Of a stretch of 64,000 nt of DNA, positions 35,910 through 47,239 are shown piece by piece. The DNA is from Varroa destructor (taxonomy: Eukaryota > Arthropoda > Arachnida > Mesostigmata > Varroidae), in NCBI RefSeq assembly GCF_002443255.2, contig NW_019211456.1, forward strand, positions 13,476,229 to 13,540,228. Reading direction: 5' to 3'. How positions within the stretch are numbered: position 1 is the stretch's first letter; each line of letters starts with the position of its first letter. The notes below the pieces were generated by a model. The model was given only the letters and a program-made list of their open reading frames with translations. It made no database searches and was not told the origin of the DNA. Made by a program: the position numbers and the translations under genes.

Positions 35910-38150
35910 GCTTCATTCGATATATCCACATCGATAGTTCTCACTAAGAATTTCCGAATTGATAAGGTTCAACTTATTCCCTCCCAATGTTTACTTATAG
36001 ATACTTTAAATGTTTACTTAGATATTTTAAAATATACACGATCAGTTTATGCTTCATTAGATAAATGTAATAAAGAGACAACACCGATATGATATGCGCA
36101 CCTTCCCGAACACCATCTGGACTCGAATTGGTACATTTGTCTAATGTTCGTACAATATGTCATATCATAGCTCATCTTGACCCGCTCCGATCATCGTCAC
36201 GAAAGTGCTTTATGATCCTCTTAAAAGTAAATTACCTGAATTGTTAGTAATCAATTATTACCAGAAAGCTAGTCTTTTTTTTTTTTACAAAAGTCTGCTT
36301 TTAGCTTTTCACAGTTAGCAAAACATTCCGCTTTACAGTCAAATTTTACTTCAGCAAGATTCTGCATTGACAAGCAAAGGCGAAACGACCCATCGTCCTA
36401 TTGTTCAGGGTGCTCAGATATGTGGTAAATCTCCGTTTCAGTAGCGGCTCTACGTAAACTGTCATCAACTTAACAGTTAATGGAAGCACAAAGTTTAAAA
36501 AAGAAGTTGTACGAAGCAAAGCAATTTGTACACCGTACGCTTTGTCCAGTATGTGCATGAAGACTTCATCTAGAATTCTGACAACATTATTCAAAAATAG
36601 TAACGTGTTACTCTACGCCAAAAAAACATCGCACTCTCTTAGGCGAGCCGGCAATGCAGGACTTGCCTATTTAGTCTGACCTTTACTGTCAATAGATAAT
36701 AACTGTTGGCTGAAAAAGTTTGTCATGCTGCACTGGGATATTAAAGTGTAAATAGTTATTGTCAACTATGCATGTTCTCTCTGAATGGCCGATTCTAATT
36801 ATGTTATTATAGTTTTTTTCGTGTATAAGTCAAGGTTCGTATTCTCCCAGGTTTGTGTTTGCTTTAGCTAGCCAATAGTTTCTTTCGGATTTCCTAATAC
36901 GGTCAGGTAAGGGAGCCTTGTTTTCGCTGGCCTTGTCAACGACCACGCTCTCTGGCTACCACGATCGCGTTTGAATTATTATTTATCGCCCGAGGTTAAG
37001 TATTCGATCACTGCTAGGTTACGCGGTGTTGCGGCTACCGTATTTAGCTTCACAATAGATCCATTTGAAGGAGTTAGAAACAAGACCGACCCTGCCACCG
37101 CAAGTGCATAAGGTCATTGACGATAGGGACTATTGTAAACCGTTATGGCAGCTGAATTAAACGCGAAGACCATTGCCGACTGGCTCAAGGATCAGTCTCT
37201 ACGAAAGATGAACAAATATAGCACAGTTTGAATGACTGATTGATTGTTAAATTCAGTTATCAAAGACCTGAATAAGATCTCTAAGTCTGCTTATGATATG
37301 GCTGTTTCGGACAGACCGCCTGTCCATACACAAACTATTCGTGATTTCGCAGTCAACTGACCCAGTCCGCATAGTTAACCCCCAGTCGCTTGTACCTAGT
37401 TCGACCATATTATAATCTGCATATTACTTATATATACACTTTTATATTTGTATAGTTTTTTTTCCATTGGCGTCGTGCTGCGCGATCTTTCCGACTTAGC
37501 CAAACACGGCGTTGCTTTTCCCCTATCAGTATTTATTTTGCATCATATACAAGCTGCAGTACTCAGTGGCATCAAACAAAATACATTAAGTTAGCTGTAC
37601 ACGGTATAGTTTTCGATGCCAATGGTGTGTACCAGATAAGCAAGCTCGTCTAATTTTTCTACGTAAACGCCGACACTGTCCCGGTCTGATCCTATTCAGC
37701 GTGTCAGTTCAGCGAACTCTCTCTAGATGAAACACCGTTGCAATGACAGCTATTTATTCCATGTTGTGACCATGGTCATTCCGTGGCCTCCGAAACATTC
37801 GATAGCCAAGGGAGTCAAACATGTCATTAGAAAAACCAGTATCGCGTTCGGACAAGATGTACATTCTACGTTCAGAGCGGTGAATAGATTTCGCTGGAGT
37901 CGTGCCGCCATTAAATGGTTAGACCCATAGCCGTTACAGCAGTTAGATTTCATATCTTCGGTGGGTAGTGATGAAACGCTTTGAACAGTAACCATGAATT
38001 TTACTTATTCTAAAATCTGATGAAGAGCAAGAGAGATTTTTTTACAACTGTCAGGAAATATAGCATTTTTCATACATAAAAGAAGTATTCCAATCGTTCA
38101 AAGCAAATTTTTATTTTTTACTTACATTTTTTAAAAAGCTAATTTTCTGG
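35910..38150. other. Non-coding stretch, no supported gene
   Basis: A minus-strand frame of 82 codons at 36346-36594 has helical, membrane-like composition but no convincing splice borders or family, so it is not called. The rest looks non-coding. Confidence 0.35.
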
Positions 38151-38153
38151 TAT

Positions 38154-38157
<4 letters not shown>

Positions 38158-38211
<54 letters not shown>

Positions 38212-38222
38212 ATCTATATATA
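38158..38222. repeat. (TA)n / TG microsatellite
   Basis: TA run of about 46 bp followed by TGTGTG and TATC units. Confidence 0.95.
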
Positions 38223-38250
38223 CCATTGGTAGGCCGTGCGGAACATGACC

Positions 38251-38505
38251 TCAAAGCCACGGGTGCTGAGGTAAGAGCATAGTTACCGACATGGCGAGAA
38301 GTCCGGTAAAGACAGCCAATGGTCCGGCTAGGATTTGAAGAGTAACGTCAATTGCTGTCGGAAGCTCCATAGACAAACCAAATGCGTCGCTACTGCCGTG
38401 CTCTTTGGCATGATGCACGTGCTTTTCGCGAGCCAGACGTTCCGAACGCCAAACAACGTAAAGTAGTACGAAGAAAAGTAGAAACAGAGATAAAAATCTG
38501 AATTC
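38251..38505 (-). CDS. Terminal exon, Cys-loop receptor-like M3/M4 region (tentative)
   Basis: The minus strand reads 84 codons and a stop at 38251-38253 from an AG acceptor at 38506-38507. It shows a hydrophobic segment, then a basic, His-rich stretch of about 35 residues, then a second hydrophobic segment ending in a Pro-Gln-His-Pro-Trp-Leu tail. Order and tail resemble the end of M3, a short cytoplasmic loop, and M4 of nicotinic-type Cys-loop receptors, where a Pro often follows M4. No upstream exon joins it in phase. Similarity is judged by eye, and other multi-pass membrane families are possible. Confidence 0.3.
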   Translation of the reverse strand, partial: EFRFLSLFLLFFVLLYVVWRSERLAREKHVHHAKEHGSSDAFGLSMELPTAIDVTLQILAGPLAVFTGLLAMSVTMLLPQHPWL

Positions 38506-38873
38506 CTGTTAATAAATAGGCAAGACAAAAAAAAAGAGATATTAAAAATACTATTTCATTAAAGCTACTTGTCTGGATTTAGATAATTTTTTCACTCTAA
38601 GCGACCTTTCTAAGGCTACAGTCCGGAAATGTCTACACTAACGATCCTTAAAAAAAACCCTAAGCAAAATCGGCGCTATCACTGGTGGTAACAACAGGTA
38701 GGAACGGCCACCAATAACTCCTACAATAATTAAAGTAACCTTTTGTATCGTTTACGTTCGCACAGAATAGAAAACGGCTTTGCTATAACCTGCATCCATC
38801 TAGAGATTGCTTCCGCCCGAACAAATGTAATGTCGGTTAGCTCAAAAAGCCCCTTCGGGCTGTTTACCTATTT

Positions 38874-39191
38874 CTAGGGCTGCACAACTTTTCTCCTGGA
38901 AGAATTTATTAAATAATGTGCCAAGCATTTCTCAGCTTGACTTTTGGCCAACGTTCGGGCAGTGCCAGCTCCGTAGAAGACGGCATGCATACTTTCGAGA
39001 TATTTACCTATACACACTTTAATAGCATCCAATAGACCCAGCGTTTCCTTATTCGGCATATTTACAAACAATAAAATAGTCAGCAAAGTAACATTGGTAA
39101 TATTCAATAATGTTATTAGACATGGCACAAGTTGTACTATGCCGATGGCAAGCCAAACTTCGGTGGCCAAACAATTTTGAATGACACTATC
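38874..39191 (-). CDS. Exon with two membrane segments, M1/M2-like (tentative)
   Basis: From an AG at 39192-39193 the minus strand reads 105 codons to a stop at 38874. The first hydrophobic segment contains a Val-Pro-Cys motif like M1 of nicotinic receptors, followed closely by a second segment and a loop containing Ile-Gly-Lys-Tyr. Relative to a normal receptor, M2 seems about ten residues short, which would be damaging. A GTAAAT donor-like site at 39007 could end the exon early. The acceptor is in phase with the donor of the exon at 39896-40096. Read differently, the Asn-Lys-Glu-Thr end resembles the last helix of an SLC22-type transporter, so family and gene membership are uncertain. Confidence 0.25.
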   Translation of the reverse strand, partial: DSVIQNCLATEVWLAIGIVQLVPCLITLLNITNVTLLTILLFVNMPNKETLGLLDAIKVCIGKYLESMHAVFYGAGTARTLAKSQAEKCLAHYLINSSRRKVVQP

Positions 39192-39817
39192 CTCAGTTAA
39201 TCCAACTTCTCGCATGCCGTGAACTACTCCGCAACTACTACCGTTCCGTGAACGGGTACAGCCTTTGCAGGATCATTCTATTCTGACCTATCATCAGGCT
39301 CACAACATGAACTTTATGGGGAAGGGGCTCACATCGCGCAGCTGGGATTTTTTTGGCCACATTTTTTCTGGAACACCTCTCTTGCATATGTGGTCATCGG
39401 CGTGCGGGAAACAGACATTCTAATTTTCAAAAGTGTGAGTATTCAACTCTGATCGAGGTATCGAAAAGTTTTTTGGAATACAGATGGATTCCATCAATTT
39501 AATTAGCACACCTGCAGCCATCTATCTATAATGAAAGACTGAAGTTTCCATCCGTGAGCAAAATGATCACAGTCGTGACCCTGCGTGTCCCCCTGCGTGT
39601 TTGGTTGCTGATCTGGAAGTCTCATTTCCTGTGGTTAGTGAGCAATTTCTGCACTATACGTTTGCTAACTACCAGGAACTCGTGTACGCGAAATGTCTGG
39701 TTGCCAATCTGCGTCGCCTCCTTCGATCGTTTTGAAGTAATCAGACTACTTCCTTACTATTCAGAGAATGTCCACTGTTAAGTTAAACTAAAATAAATTC
39801 TAGATTTGTCAGCAGAG

Positions 39818-41157
39818 TTATCTGTAGAGACTCATATTAGATGACTGTAAAAAACATGTATGTCTTAAATCAGTGAACTTCACGGAATGTGTTACCTCGT
39901 AGAGTCGATAGCCTATCAGGGTTAATATCATGGTTGAAAATATGATAAGCAATCGCAGCAAACAGCCCACGATCAATGATGACGAAAATACCGGCGCCAT
40001 AAATGAAACACCAGAAAGTAAAATGCAGCAGAGGGATGCAAAGCGTACCGCTGGGATATCACTCAGTTTTGAACGCTCCAGGCCAAACTTTAGCACCTGG
40101 TTAGACAGATATAACAAAGCAAAGTGCATTTGTACATGGATTACTGACAATTCTCTGTTAACTAATTCTAATAAGATAGAAACTTGTCCGAAAAATCTAT
40201 AAACTGCACATGAAGGCTAGCAGGAAAGATGCTCACTTCACGAGCGACACTTATGTGAAGTCTCTGAGAACAACCAGGATAGAGTTCCTACAATATTCTA
40301 TCATACTTCGTCACCGTTTCTTTGCACCCTGGGTTTCTGTGATCATCAACTGATAAAAATTAACTATGCAAGAATTATTAGAATAAGTTAGTGACTAAGT
40401 GAACATTGACAGTAGATGAGATATACATCTCGGATAGCTCATCGGACATCGTTTATAAGAAAAACAAAAACTCGTTTTAGTTTTAGAATATTTGAAGTTG
40501 TTTAGACATACCTTACAGAAGTGCATCATCTAAAAGAATCAACACCCTTAAAGTGATCGATCAGTATTCTTTTCCTTACCTGGATCAAGAAAACGACGGC
40601 CAGGCCTGAGAGATTTACGGTCAGAATAACGACATTATAGGGGAAACGACTGTGGTATAGGCTGGTTGATACTGTGAATATTGAGGTGATTATAAAATAC
40701 GTGACGGCCGACATACGATACTCGACGGCGGCCATGAATCGGTCTTCAGCGTTAGTACTACGTTCAATAATCCACAATGTACCTGGTAAATATATCGGAC
40801 ATGAACGTATATGTGAACTAGAAGTTAGAACGATGTTCGGAAAGTAGATAATAATACTTCGTTTGTCTAAAACATATCAACTATTAGAGAAAACACTATG
40901 AAATGTCTGATACGTGTATATTTAAGTAGCTATGATAAATTAATAAAGTTCTAGTTGTCGATCAAAGGGCTCAATTGTTTTGTATAAGAAAAATTAATGG
41001 ATTTTACCTGATAGTATGGAGAATCTATCCTATAGTGATAAATGTGCGGCTGAATAGCTCTCACAAATATAGTTGACTGATGGTCAACTGTATTTTCGAA
41101 AACTGCGTGAAGACCTCGATCATCGAGGTAATTGCTATTAAGAATCACGATCCTTTG
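39818..41157 (-). CDS. Divergent Cys-loop (nicotinic-type) receptor-like gene, partial
   Basis: Three minus-strand exons are supported. The exon at 41008-41157 (50 codons) resembles the beta-strand core of a receptor ligand-binding domain, from a leading Val-Ile-Leu-Asn-Ser to a Tyr-x-Ile-Asp followed by aromatic residues, but lacks the Cys-loop cysteines. The exon at 40580-40782 has a Leu-Trp-Ile-Ile, a contracted loop C, an M1-like segment and an M2-like segment, ending at a CAG|GTAAGG donor in M2. The exon at 39896-40096 (reading on to a stop at 39818) continues in phase 0 with an M2-M3 loop containing Ser-Asp-Ile-Pro, M3 with Phe-Ala-Ser, then a fourth segment. The first two exons do not match in phase, so about 25 residues or one exon are missing. 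It may be a decayed gene. An MFS/SLC22 reading is the main alternative. Confidence 0.35.
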
Positions 41158-41436
41158 CTGTTTATCGGACGGCTCATGGTTTTCTTAGCTTTAAAATGTT
41201 ACTTTCTGATTTCCTCGTCTTCCAAGGACCGTTTTTCAGTCTGTGGATTTTTTTATTGATCTAAATATGTGGCATTTTGGCAAAGGCTGGCCGATGAACT
41301 ACCTGAAGTTAAAGTTCTCAGCTTAGCTGGAAGATGCTTCCTCGTACGGCCAAAGTTATGTGTTCCGTTTAATCGTTTTGTATAAATCATTTCACAAGGT
41401 TATAGAAATTCAAATATAGGGCTCTTTCTATATCAC

Positions 41437-41815
41437 AGGAAAAACGCGAAAGGTCTTATCTCTGTGACTATATCGTGTTGTATAAAATTTAGCTGATTGT
41501 TCCGGGCCAATTCATGATATTTTGCGCCTAAGCCTAGTAAAAACTCATCTTGCTTGGTGTCAGTAAACAATGCGATACAGAAAATAGTATTATCTTTCCT
41601 GTAGAGCTTCAACGATTTAAACTCGCTTCTAGAATCACTCCTATCTGATCAGCGAGTTCCTGCTAAATCTACACAAACTGTCCCTTCATCGACAGTGTCT
41701 GAAGCTATTCATCATGAAACCTTTGGAAATGTTTAGGCTGCCGGCCATCATCCAGCACGTCTTTTACTAAATTCTTTGCCTTTCTGGCAGCTGCAGCATA
41801 TGCTCCAGAGCTACA
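41437..41815 (-). pseudogene. Stop-interrupted coding-like relic
   Basis: Between the receptor-like exons, minus-strand frames give two protein-like stretches. The one at about 41720-41815 is Ala/Lys-rich and followed by stops. The other, at about 41437-41655, is an open frame of roughly 70 codons without a start codon. They lie in different frames and are separated by at least three stops, as expected for an old decayed gene or element. No family recognised. Confidence 0.25.
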
Positions 41816-42035
41816 TTACTACGTTAGAACTCGGCTAGTAATCACTTGTACACATACGGCGAGCAGCGCTTCATGAAATCCTATCTCGACGTCTACTTTG
41901 TTGTCGGTGACGAATCGCCTATGCGTACCGCGTCAAGCGGTACGAAGCCGCTCAGAATTCTGGAGAATCTTTGTCTCAACAGCCATAGATAGCGTTGAAA
42001 TGATTTAGACTAAATAGTTATCTATGCAAAATATA

Positions 42036-42267
42036 TCAAACACATAGATGTCGACACTGTGCAGTCAACTTACCGCAAATAGCGCCCATTTGAAACGTGA
42101 ACATGAGAAACACGTATCCTATGATGTAGTTAATTTTTTCATACATTTCCGAATCCCGCACGACACCGCTACTCGTGTTCGCTCCATCAATGTCGGCTTC
42201 TTCGAGCTTTCTCAAGAGCTCGGAGCGTGTATCCATTTCGGGAACTTGCGTCTTAAAGTCCGAGTGT
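42036..42267 (-). CDS. Exon with loop plus M4-like membrane segment (tentative)
   Basis: The minus strand is open from an AG at 42268-42269 to a stop at 42036. It encodes an acidic, Ser/Glu-rich hydrophilic stretch of about 45 residues followed by one hydrophobic segment of about 22 residues with a Tyr-Val-Phe-Leu start, then a short tail. This is the usual layout of the cytoplasmic loop and M4 at the end of nicotinic-type receptors. A strong CG|GTAAGT donor at 42073 right after the membrane segment suggests an alternative: a first exon (ATG at 42236) spliced to the exon at 40782 in matching phase 1. The two readings cannot be separated from sequence alone. Confidence 0.3.
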
Positions 42268-42299
42268 CTTCAAGTCACCGATATTTCAATCACATACAT

Positions 42300-45200
42300 G
42301 ACATAGAAGGATGGTAAGGAAACATAGGATATTCAGGCGTCCGGGCGCAGCTCGTATTCGAACTAGCTATATTCGCTAGTCCACTGACGCACGTTAGTCA
42401 CCAAGGGCGTCAAGCACCGTCGTCCCAATAAATGGCGATCGGACCCGAGAAGTTTGAGGCGGCAATCTTGGAGCCGATGATCAATAAGAAACAAGATTTC
42501 TTGCCCTCGGAGAGGGTCTCTTCGCCGCCATTAACGCTACCGCTACTCGTATAGTACGAGTATAGTTACGAACTTATTAGAAAATCAACGTCACACTTGG
42601 CTAGCATAGGAGACGATCCCGGACGAGCCCGCATGTTGGTGGTAGTCTTTTTTTCCCGTGGACCGATTTACATACACCAGCGTTAATGAGTATACTTATT
42701 TAGGTTTTTTTGACTGGATAGTTAAGATGACTTCTTTGAGGTGAGGCGACTAAATTACTGCTGCTGTAAGTTATACATAATTGGATAACGATTAAAGTAC
42801 AATGACTAGTTGAGCAATATATTGTCTAGCCAATGCCATTATACGTATGAGTCACTCATGGGTCACAGCATATGTTCCTTAGTAGACTACAGTAGGTTTA
42901 GGGTAGGGCAATAGTCGTCACAATTGGAAAATCGTCGAAACATCTTTTATCATCGCCAAGTAGCGGACCAGGCGATTTGCTGGCGAGAATTATCATGACA
43001 TGATGTAATTCGGCGGATTAGTGAGATCGTTCTAATGCTCGAATTGAAAGCCGCTGTTGCGTAGGCAACCTATTATCGAGTGACATTTACGCCGCTCGAA
43101 CTCTGTGCCTCGCCTCTATAATGCCGAGCTAGATAGATAATTTGTTCCGATATAGTGTCTCCTGCCATAGACTTAAGTAAGTAAACTATTTTATCACGCT
43201 GCGAGTCTTTTGCTGTTTGTGACACTCGTACCGATGTACAGATATCCGAGTGTTGACTTTTGACAAGACCGGCATTGAACAGCATCTGATCGTTTGCTGG
43301 TCAAACGAGTTTGATACGCCACTGTTTGCCGCAATAGTTAACTAGCGGTGAAGTTGAGTTACTATTGTAGATAGATAAACAAAGTTTAACTTGAAACTTA
43401 GAACTTGAAACTTAACTTGAAACAAAATCGTTATAGTTGCAATAGAAATCACTCAATACGTTTATAGCAGCGTCGGTACGCTACACAGCATCACAGCCAA
43501 CTGAGTAATACGAGTTTAACAATGACTCTTATATGTAGTAAAATACGCCTCTGCTTGTAGCTTCGTACATATTAGCTCATTGGTAGCACAAGGTTTCTGT
43601 GCTGGTAACCTATCCAATTATATGGCCGAGAGACTCTTTTAGCTATTTGCGATATCTAACTCAATATTTTAGTATGCATATTATCCTCGAAATGAGGGAT
43701 TTGGTAAAATTATTCTCGGCCTGTAAAGCTCTAACTGCAATAGTCGATATGCGGCCTCTGCCTTTAGCTTATTATTAGCCTAACAGCTGTTGTACATACC
43801 CTCAACGAAACTTCTCCCTTTCAGATGACAGTGACATTTTCCAACAATACCTACGAGTAGCAAAAGTTGAGGGGTTACTTTGACCACAAGGGGGCTCTAG
43901 AGATGCTCAGCTTTGCGTTGGATTCCTACGTCTCGTTAACGCACATCCTGGTAGCTGCCACTTGTTCCCTTCTATTTATATTGAAGAGACAGCTAACTGT
44001 CTTTGCGAAAGCCTAGCAAAATAGCATACAATATCTTCTACTGTTCGATCAATTTCAGCGTTTTTATTATTATTTCAGGATTAGCTTTATCGCAACAATG
44101 GTTACGATTAAAAATCATCTCTATAATTAGTTTCGAAAGAAACAATTTTCAAAGCCGTATGACATTTTCTGTTATTAATTGTGTCAAGGAGGTGTATTTA
44201 AGGTTTTTTCTATAGTATATTTTTGTTCTGAGTGTATCGTCTCAGTAACATGCTTCTATTCAGCGGGTGGTGCCAACGCAAAGCACATGTCAAAGGAATC
44301 CTAATAATATAAAGTCGACTATATGCGGCTTTTGAAGATCGCCAACCGCTAAGCTACGCTACGAACGTCTTAGATCAACCATCGCCCCAAGGGTTAACTA
44401 CGGTGTACTTTTTTACTATAAGAGGTCTTTCTATGTTGGAATGTGCTCCCGTATAGTTTTATGCTACCGTCGGTCATAAGCATTACGTGCATCTACTTAT
44501 CTGTCATAGGTTCCGTACCCATCTCACGGCCATTCTTCTTACTCGCGTAAAGTGAACCAGACACGAAACTCCTTACGTAACTGTGTCAGCAGCGATTCCC
44601 AGGGGTCGAAGCGAGCGAGCGAGGACAGCCAGCCTGTATGCAACGGAAGAGTACAGCAAGGTGATAAGCGCACGTTGGACATGGAAAGCGTAAGAAAGAT
44701 GTTATGGCGTTGACATCGATATGTCCGTGCTTCTTTCTTGGACTCCTATCTCCTTTGATGTCTGTTTCTGACGATATTGTAGGTGGGTGCTTACGTCAAC
44801 TGTTTACCTGATGGCCGACTGTAGACTGAAAGGTTATTCAGGACGAGACCGGACGTCTCAGCTGTAGGAGCATTTGTTGGATGGATGACGTAATCGATGT
44901 TGCCGTTAGCTTGTCATGCTCTTTGGTACAGCTTATCCGGACTGATTGGTTACAGGAATGCAATGCTTGCAGCTTCTGCTGCTGTAACCGATGGTAGAAC
45001 ACCGAGTGAATCTTAACGGGCAGACAGGCGGGTAGCAGTTGGGCGGAAAAGGCTTAGTGGGTTAGTATGACCGTCCGGTAAAACGAACCGAACGAGAACG
45101 CTTTCTCTAGCTTTTTTTTTGTGTTTTGCAGGAGTCCTTGCGGCCAGACTTTGGATGGTGATGGAGATGGCTTGCCCCCTGATAGGACCGCTGCGTCGCT

Positions 45201-46700
45201 AAGCTAGTGGTATACAAGTTGCATCAAGCGCAGGCGAAGTGTTGTTTTGGTCGGTGTCCTCTGGTCGGTTGAGGTTCGACGTTACCCGTCTAGCGCTGGC
45301 TAGTTGCTCTCACTGGCGGCTCATTCCTCGTCTCTCGTTCATTCCGCGCACCCAGCGTTGCCCAGCCAGTAGCGCTGGGTGCTCTTTAGTGGCTCTTGGT
45401 TGTAGACAGCTTGCGCCCGCCGATGCTCTATGCCGAGCTGACCACATCTGGCCATGTTCTCAGTGGACCGACCGCCGTTCAGTTGGCGCTACCCGGCCCT
45501 TTGCCTCCCATCTATCTATCTCGCTGTCTCTCTCTCTCTTTCGTACTTTCGGTATCGCAGCTCGGTCTCACCCCATTCCCCATTTTCCTCAGTACACACA
45601 CATCTGGCGGACGGACGGCTGGCTGACCCGAGCCGAGTCGATCCGATAGTCGGCATCACTACCACTGTTACCGTCCATGAGTCGACCCCGCCGCCGGCCA
45701 AAGTACCGTCTCAAATTTCACCTCCCACATTGGGGGTGCGCCAATCTGCGAGACGCACGCCATGATCACCCCCGGCATGTCCATCTATCGTGGGGCGCCT
45801 TCAAGTCTTTGACGGCCATAGTCCTCTTGCCATCAGTAGCTTCCCTGCCATTCACTGGCCACCGTGCGAAAGGCCTTCTTCTAGTCCTTCCTGCTTGAGG
45901 TTGGACAAGGCCCTCTGACGGTAGGATCGTCGAAAGAAACAGATCGAGGACATATGCATTTGTATCAGGTAGATGAAAGACGGATCATTATATACTTGGG
46001 TACGCGCTGACATGAATTCACTTTTTAGATGCTGTTAGTAGACAGCACGCCATTTTATACATGCACACAAATTAGCTGAGGAAAGAATTTCGTAGGGAAA
46101 AGAGACGCTTCGTGATGCGAGGAAGTGACAAAGAGTTATACCAAAAATAAGAATTAAGTACTTAGCCCTCTATCAATTTGAAATACATACAATCTACAAG
46201 TTTACTCACAATTATATTTTTATTTATTTTACTAAATGTCGTGCGAATTTGAAATGTTGTATGATTTCGTCGGACATAGGTTTGACGGCAGTGGAAAAAC
46301 ATTGCACCTATGGAGGAAACGTAAATTTTAGCCGCTAATAAATGAGCGAACGAGGATTGAATAACATCAGAAATGAATCCCGCAAAACTGTAAGCGCCCT
46401 TGCAGTTAATCTTCTGGTTATGAGGAAGATTCAAAAATATCGAAGACCTTTACGTGTCTCTAATCAAAGTTGATAGCAGGAAACAGCATCGTGGAGTACT
46501 AGAACAGTACGTTCTTCGCAGGTGATTCATGTCACGTGAAGAGCCTATGGTTGTGAAGAAAATTTTGGATAGCGATTTAGAAGACGGCAGTATATGTTCC
46601 AGCCACTTTGGTAGCTCAAAGGGTGATAATCACAATAGCAAATCTGAAAATGTCACTGTCCTCTCCCGTTGAACGACACGAAACGATACTATGTACCAAT
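42300..46700. other. Non-coding stretch with GC-rich island at 44.6-45.9 kb
   Basis: A degenerate tandem of AACTTGAAACTTA-like units lies at about 43384-43425. At 44600-45900 the sequence becomes GC-rich, with a CT run (about 45516-45540) and long overlapping frames without domains, a likely promoter-type island. A minus frame at 46162-46434 has hydrophobic parts but no firm splice borders. Confidence 0.35.
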
Positions 46701-46739
46701 GCATTCGTTTGAACAATGAACCTGATATAACTCGTTTAC

Positions 46740-47226
46740 AATAAAGATCGGAGCATTTCTTCTGCAGAGATTTACAAGGCTAATAGCAAACGTTGCCCAA
46801 TTTGTTCGAAAGCACTTGCGTAAAAATCAGATAACCACAGTGACGTTAACAGCCTGTAGCTCGATTTTTGTAAATTATGCATTGACGGGTATCTTATCGG
46901 AGGTGTAAGAGGAGACCTAGGATACCCCGTTTGTCCTCAACCGGGCCAATTGAGCCGAAGGGGTTTAGTGCGTATCGCACGAGCATAACTACCGAATTTT
47001 CCGGCCATGATATAGAGGAATGAACAGAATCGCTTGTGGGTACTTCCCCATTTTCTCTGAGGCAATATCACACCCCGTAAAGAGTCAAACAAGGAAGCTA
47101 ACAACGTGTCCTCATCAGTTCGGCCAGTATTGCATCATTAGGTATGTCCCAGGTCACGTAGAAGACGTGGCAAGCCCGGTTCGTTGCAGAACGATTAGAT
47201 ATATTGCATCCTTACTGTGCGATTAA
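46740..47226 (+). pseudogene. RING / TRAF-type zinc-finger relic, frameshifted
   Basis: In the frame starting at 46740, a Cys-Pro-Ile-Cys (46794-46805) begins a RING finger. The frame closes at a stop after 46818. The next frame carries a Thr-Ala-Cys-Ser-Ser (about 46849-46863), and the first frame resumes with Phe-Cys-Lys-Leu-Cys-Ile-Asp-Gly (from 46866) and a Val-Cys-Pro about 18 residues later. These are the ordered metal-ligand pairs of a RING, split by two compensating frameshifts and with the last Cys absent. Downstream, the open frame 47020-47226 has a Cys-Pro-x-Gln, a spaced His and further Cys like the zinc fingers that follow the RING in arachnid TRAF-like E3 ligases. The intact family acts in ubiquitin signalling. 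This copy looks dead, unless tiny introns explain the frame changes. Confidence 0.5.
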
Positions 47227-47239
47227 ACCAGTTTAGAAG

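Noticed and set aside
35678..35944. Tyr/Ile-rich minus frames
   Set aside because: Translation of the TA minisatellite.
36346..36594. 82-codon minus frame with helical composition
   Set aside because: No supported start, acceptor or family. It could be chance.
45239..45765. Overlapping frames of 60-136 codons at a GC island
   Set aside because: Low-complexity Ser/Arg/Pro composition on both strands and no domain. More likely promoter-type sequence.
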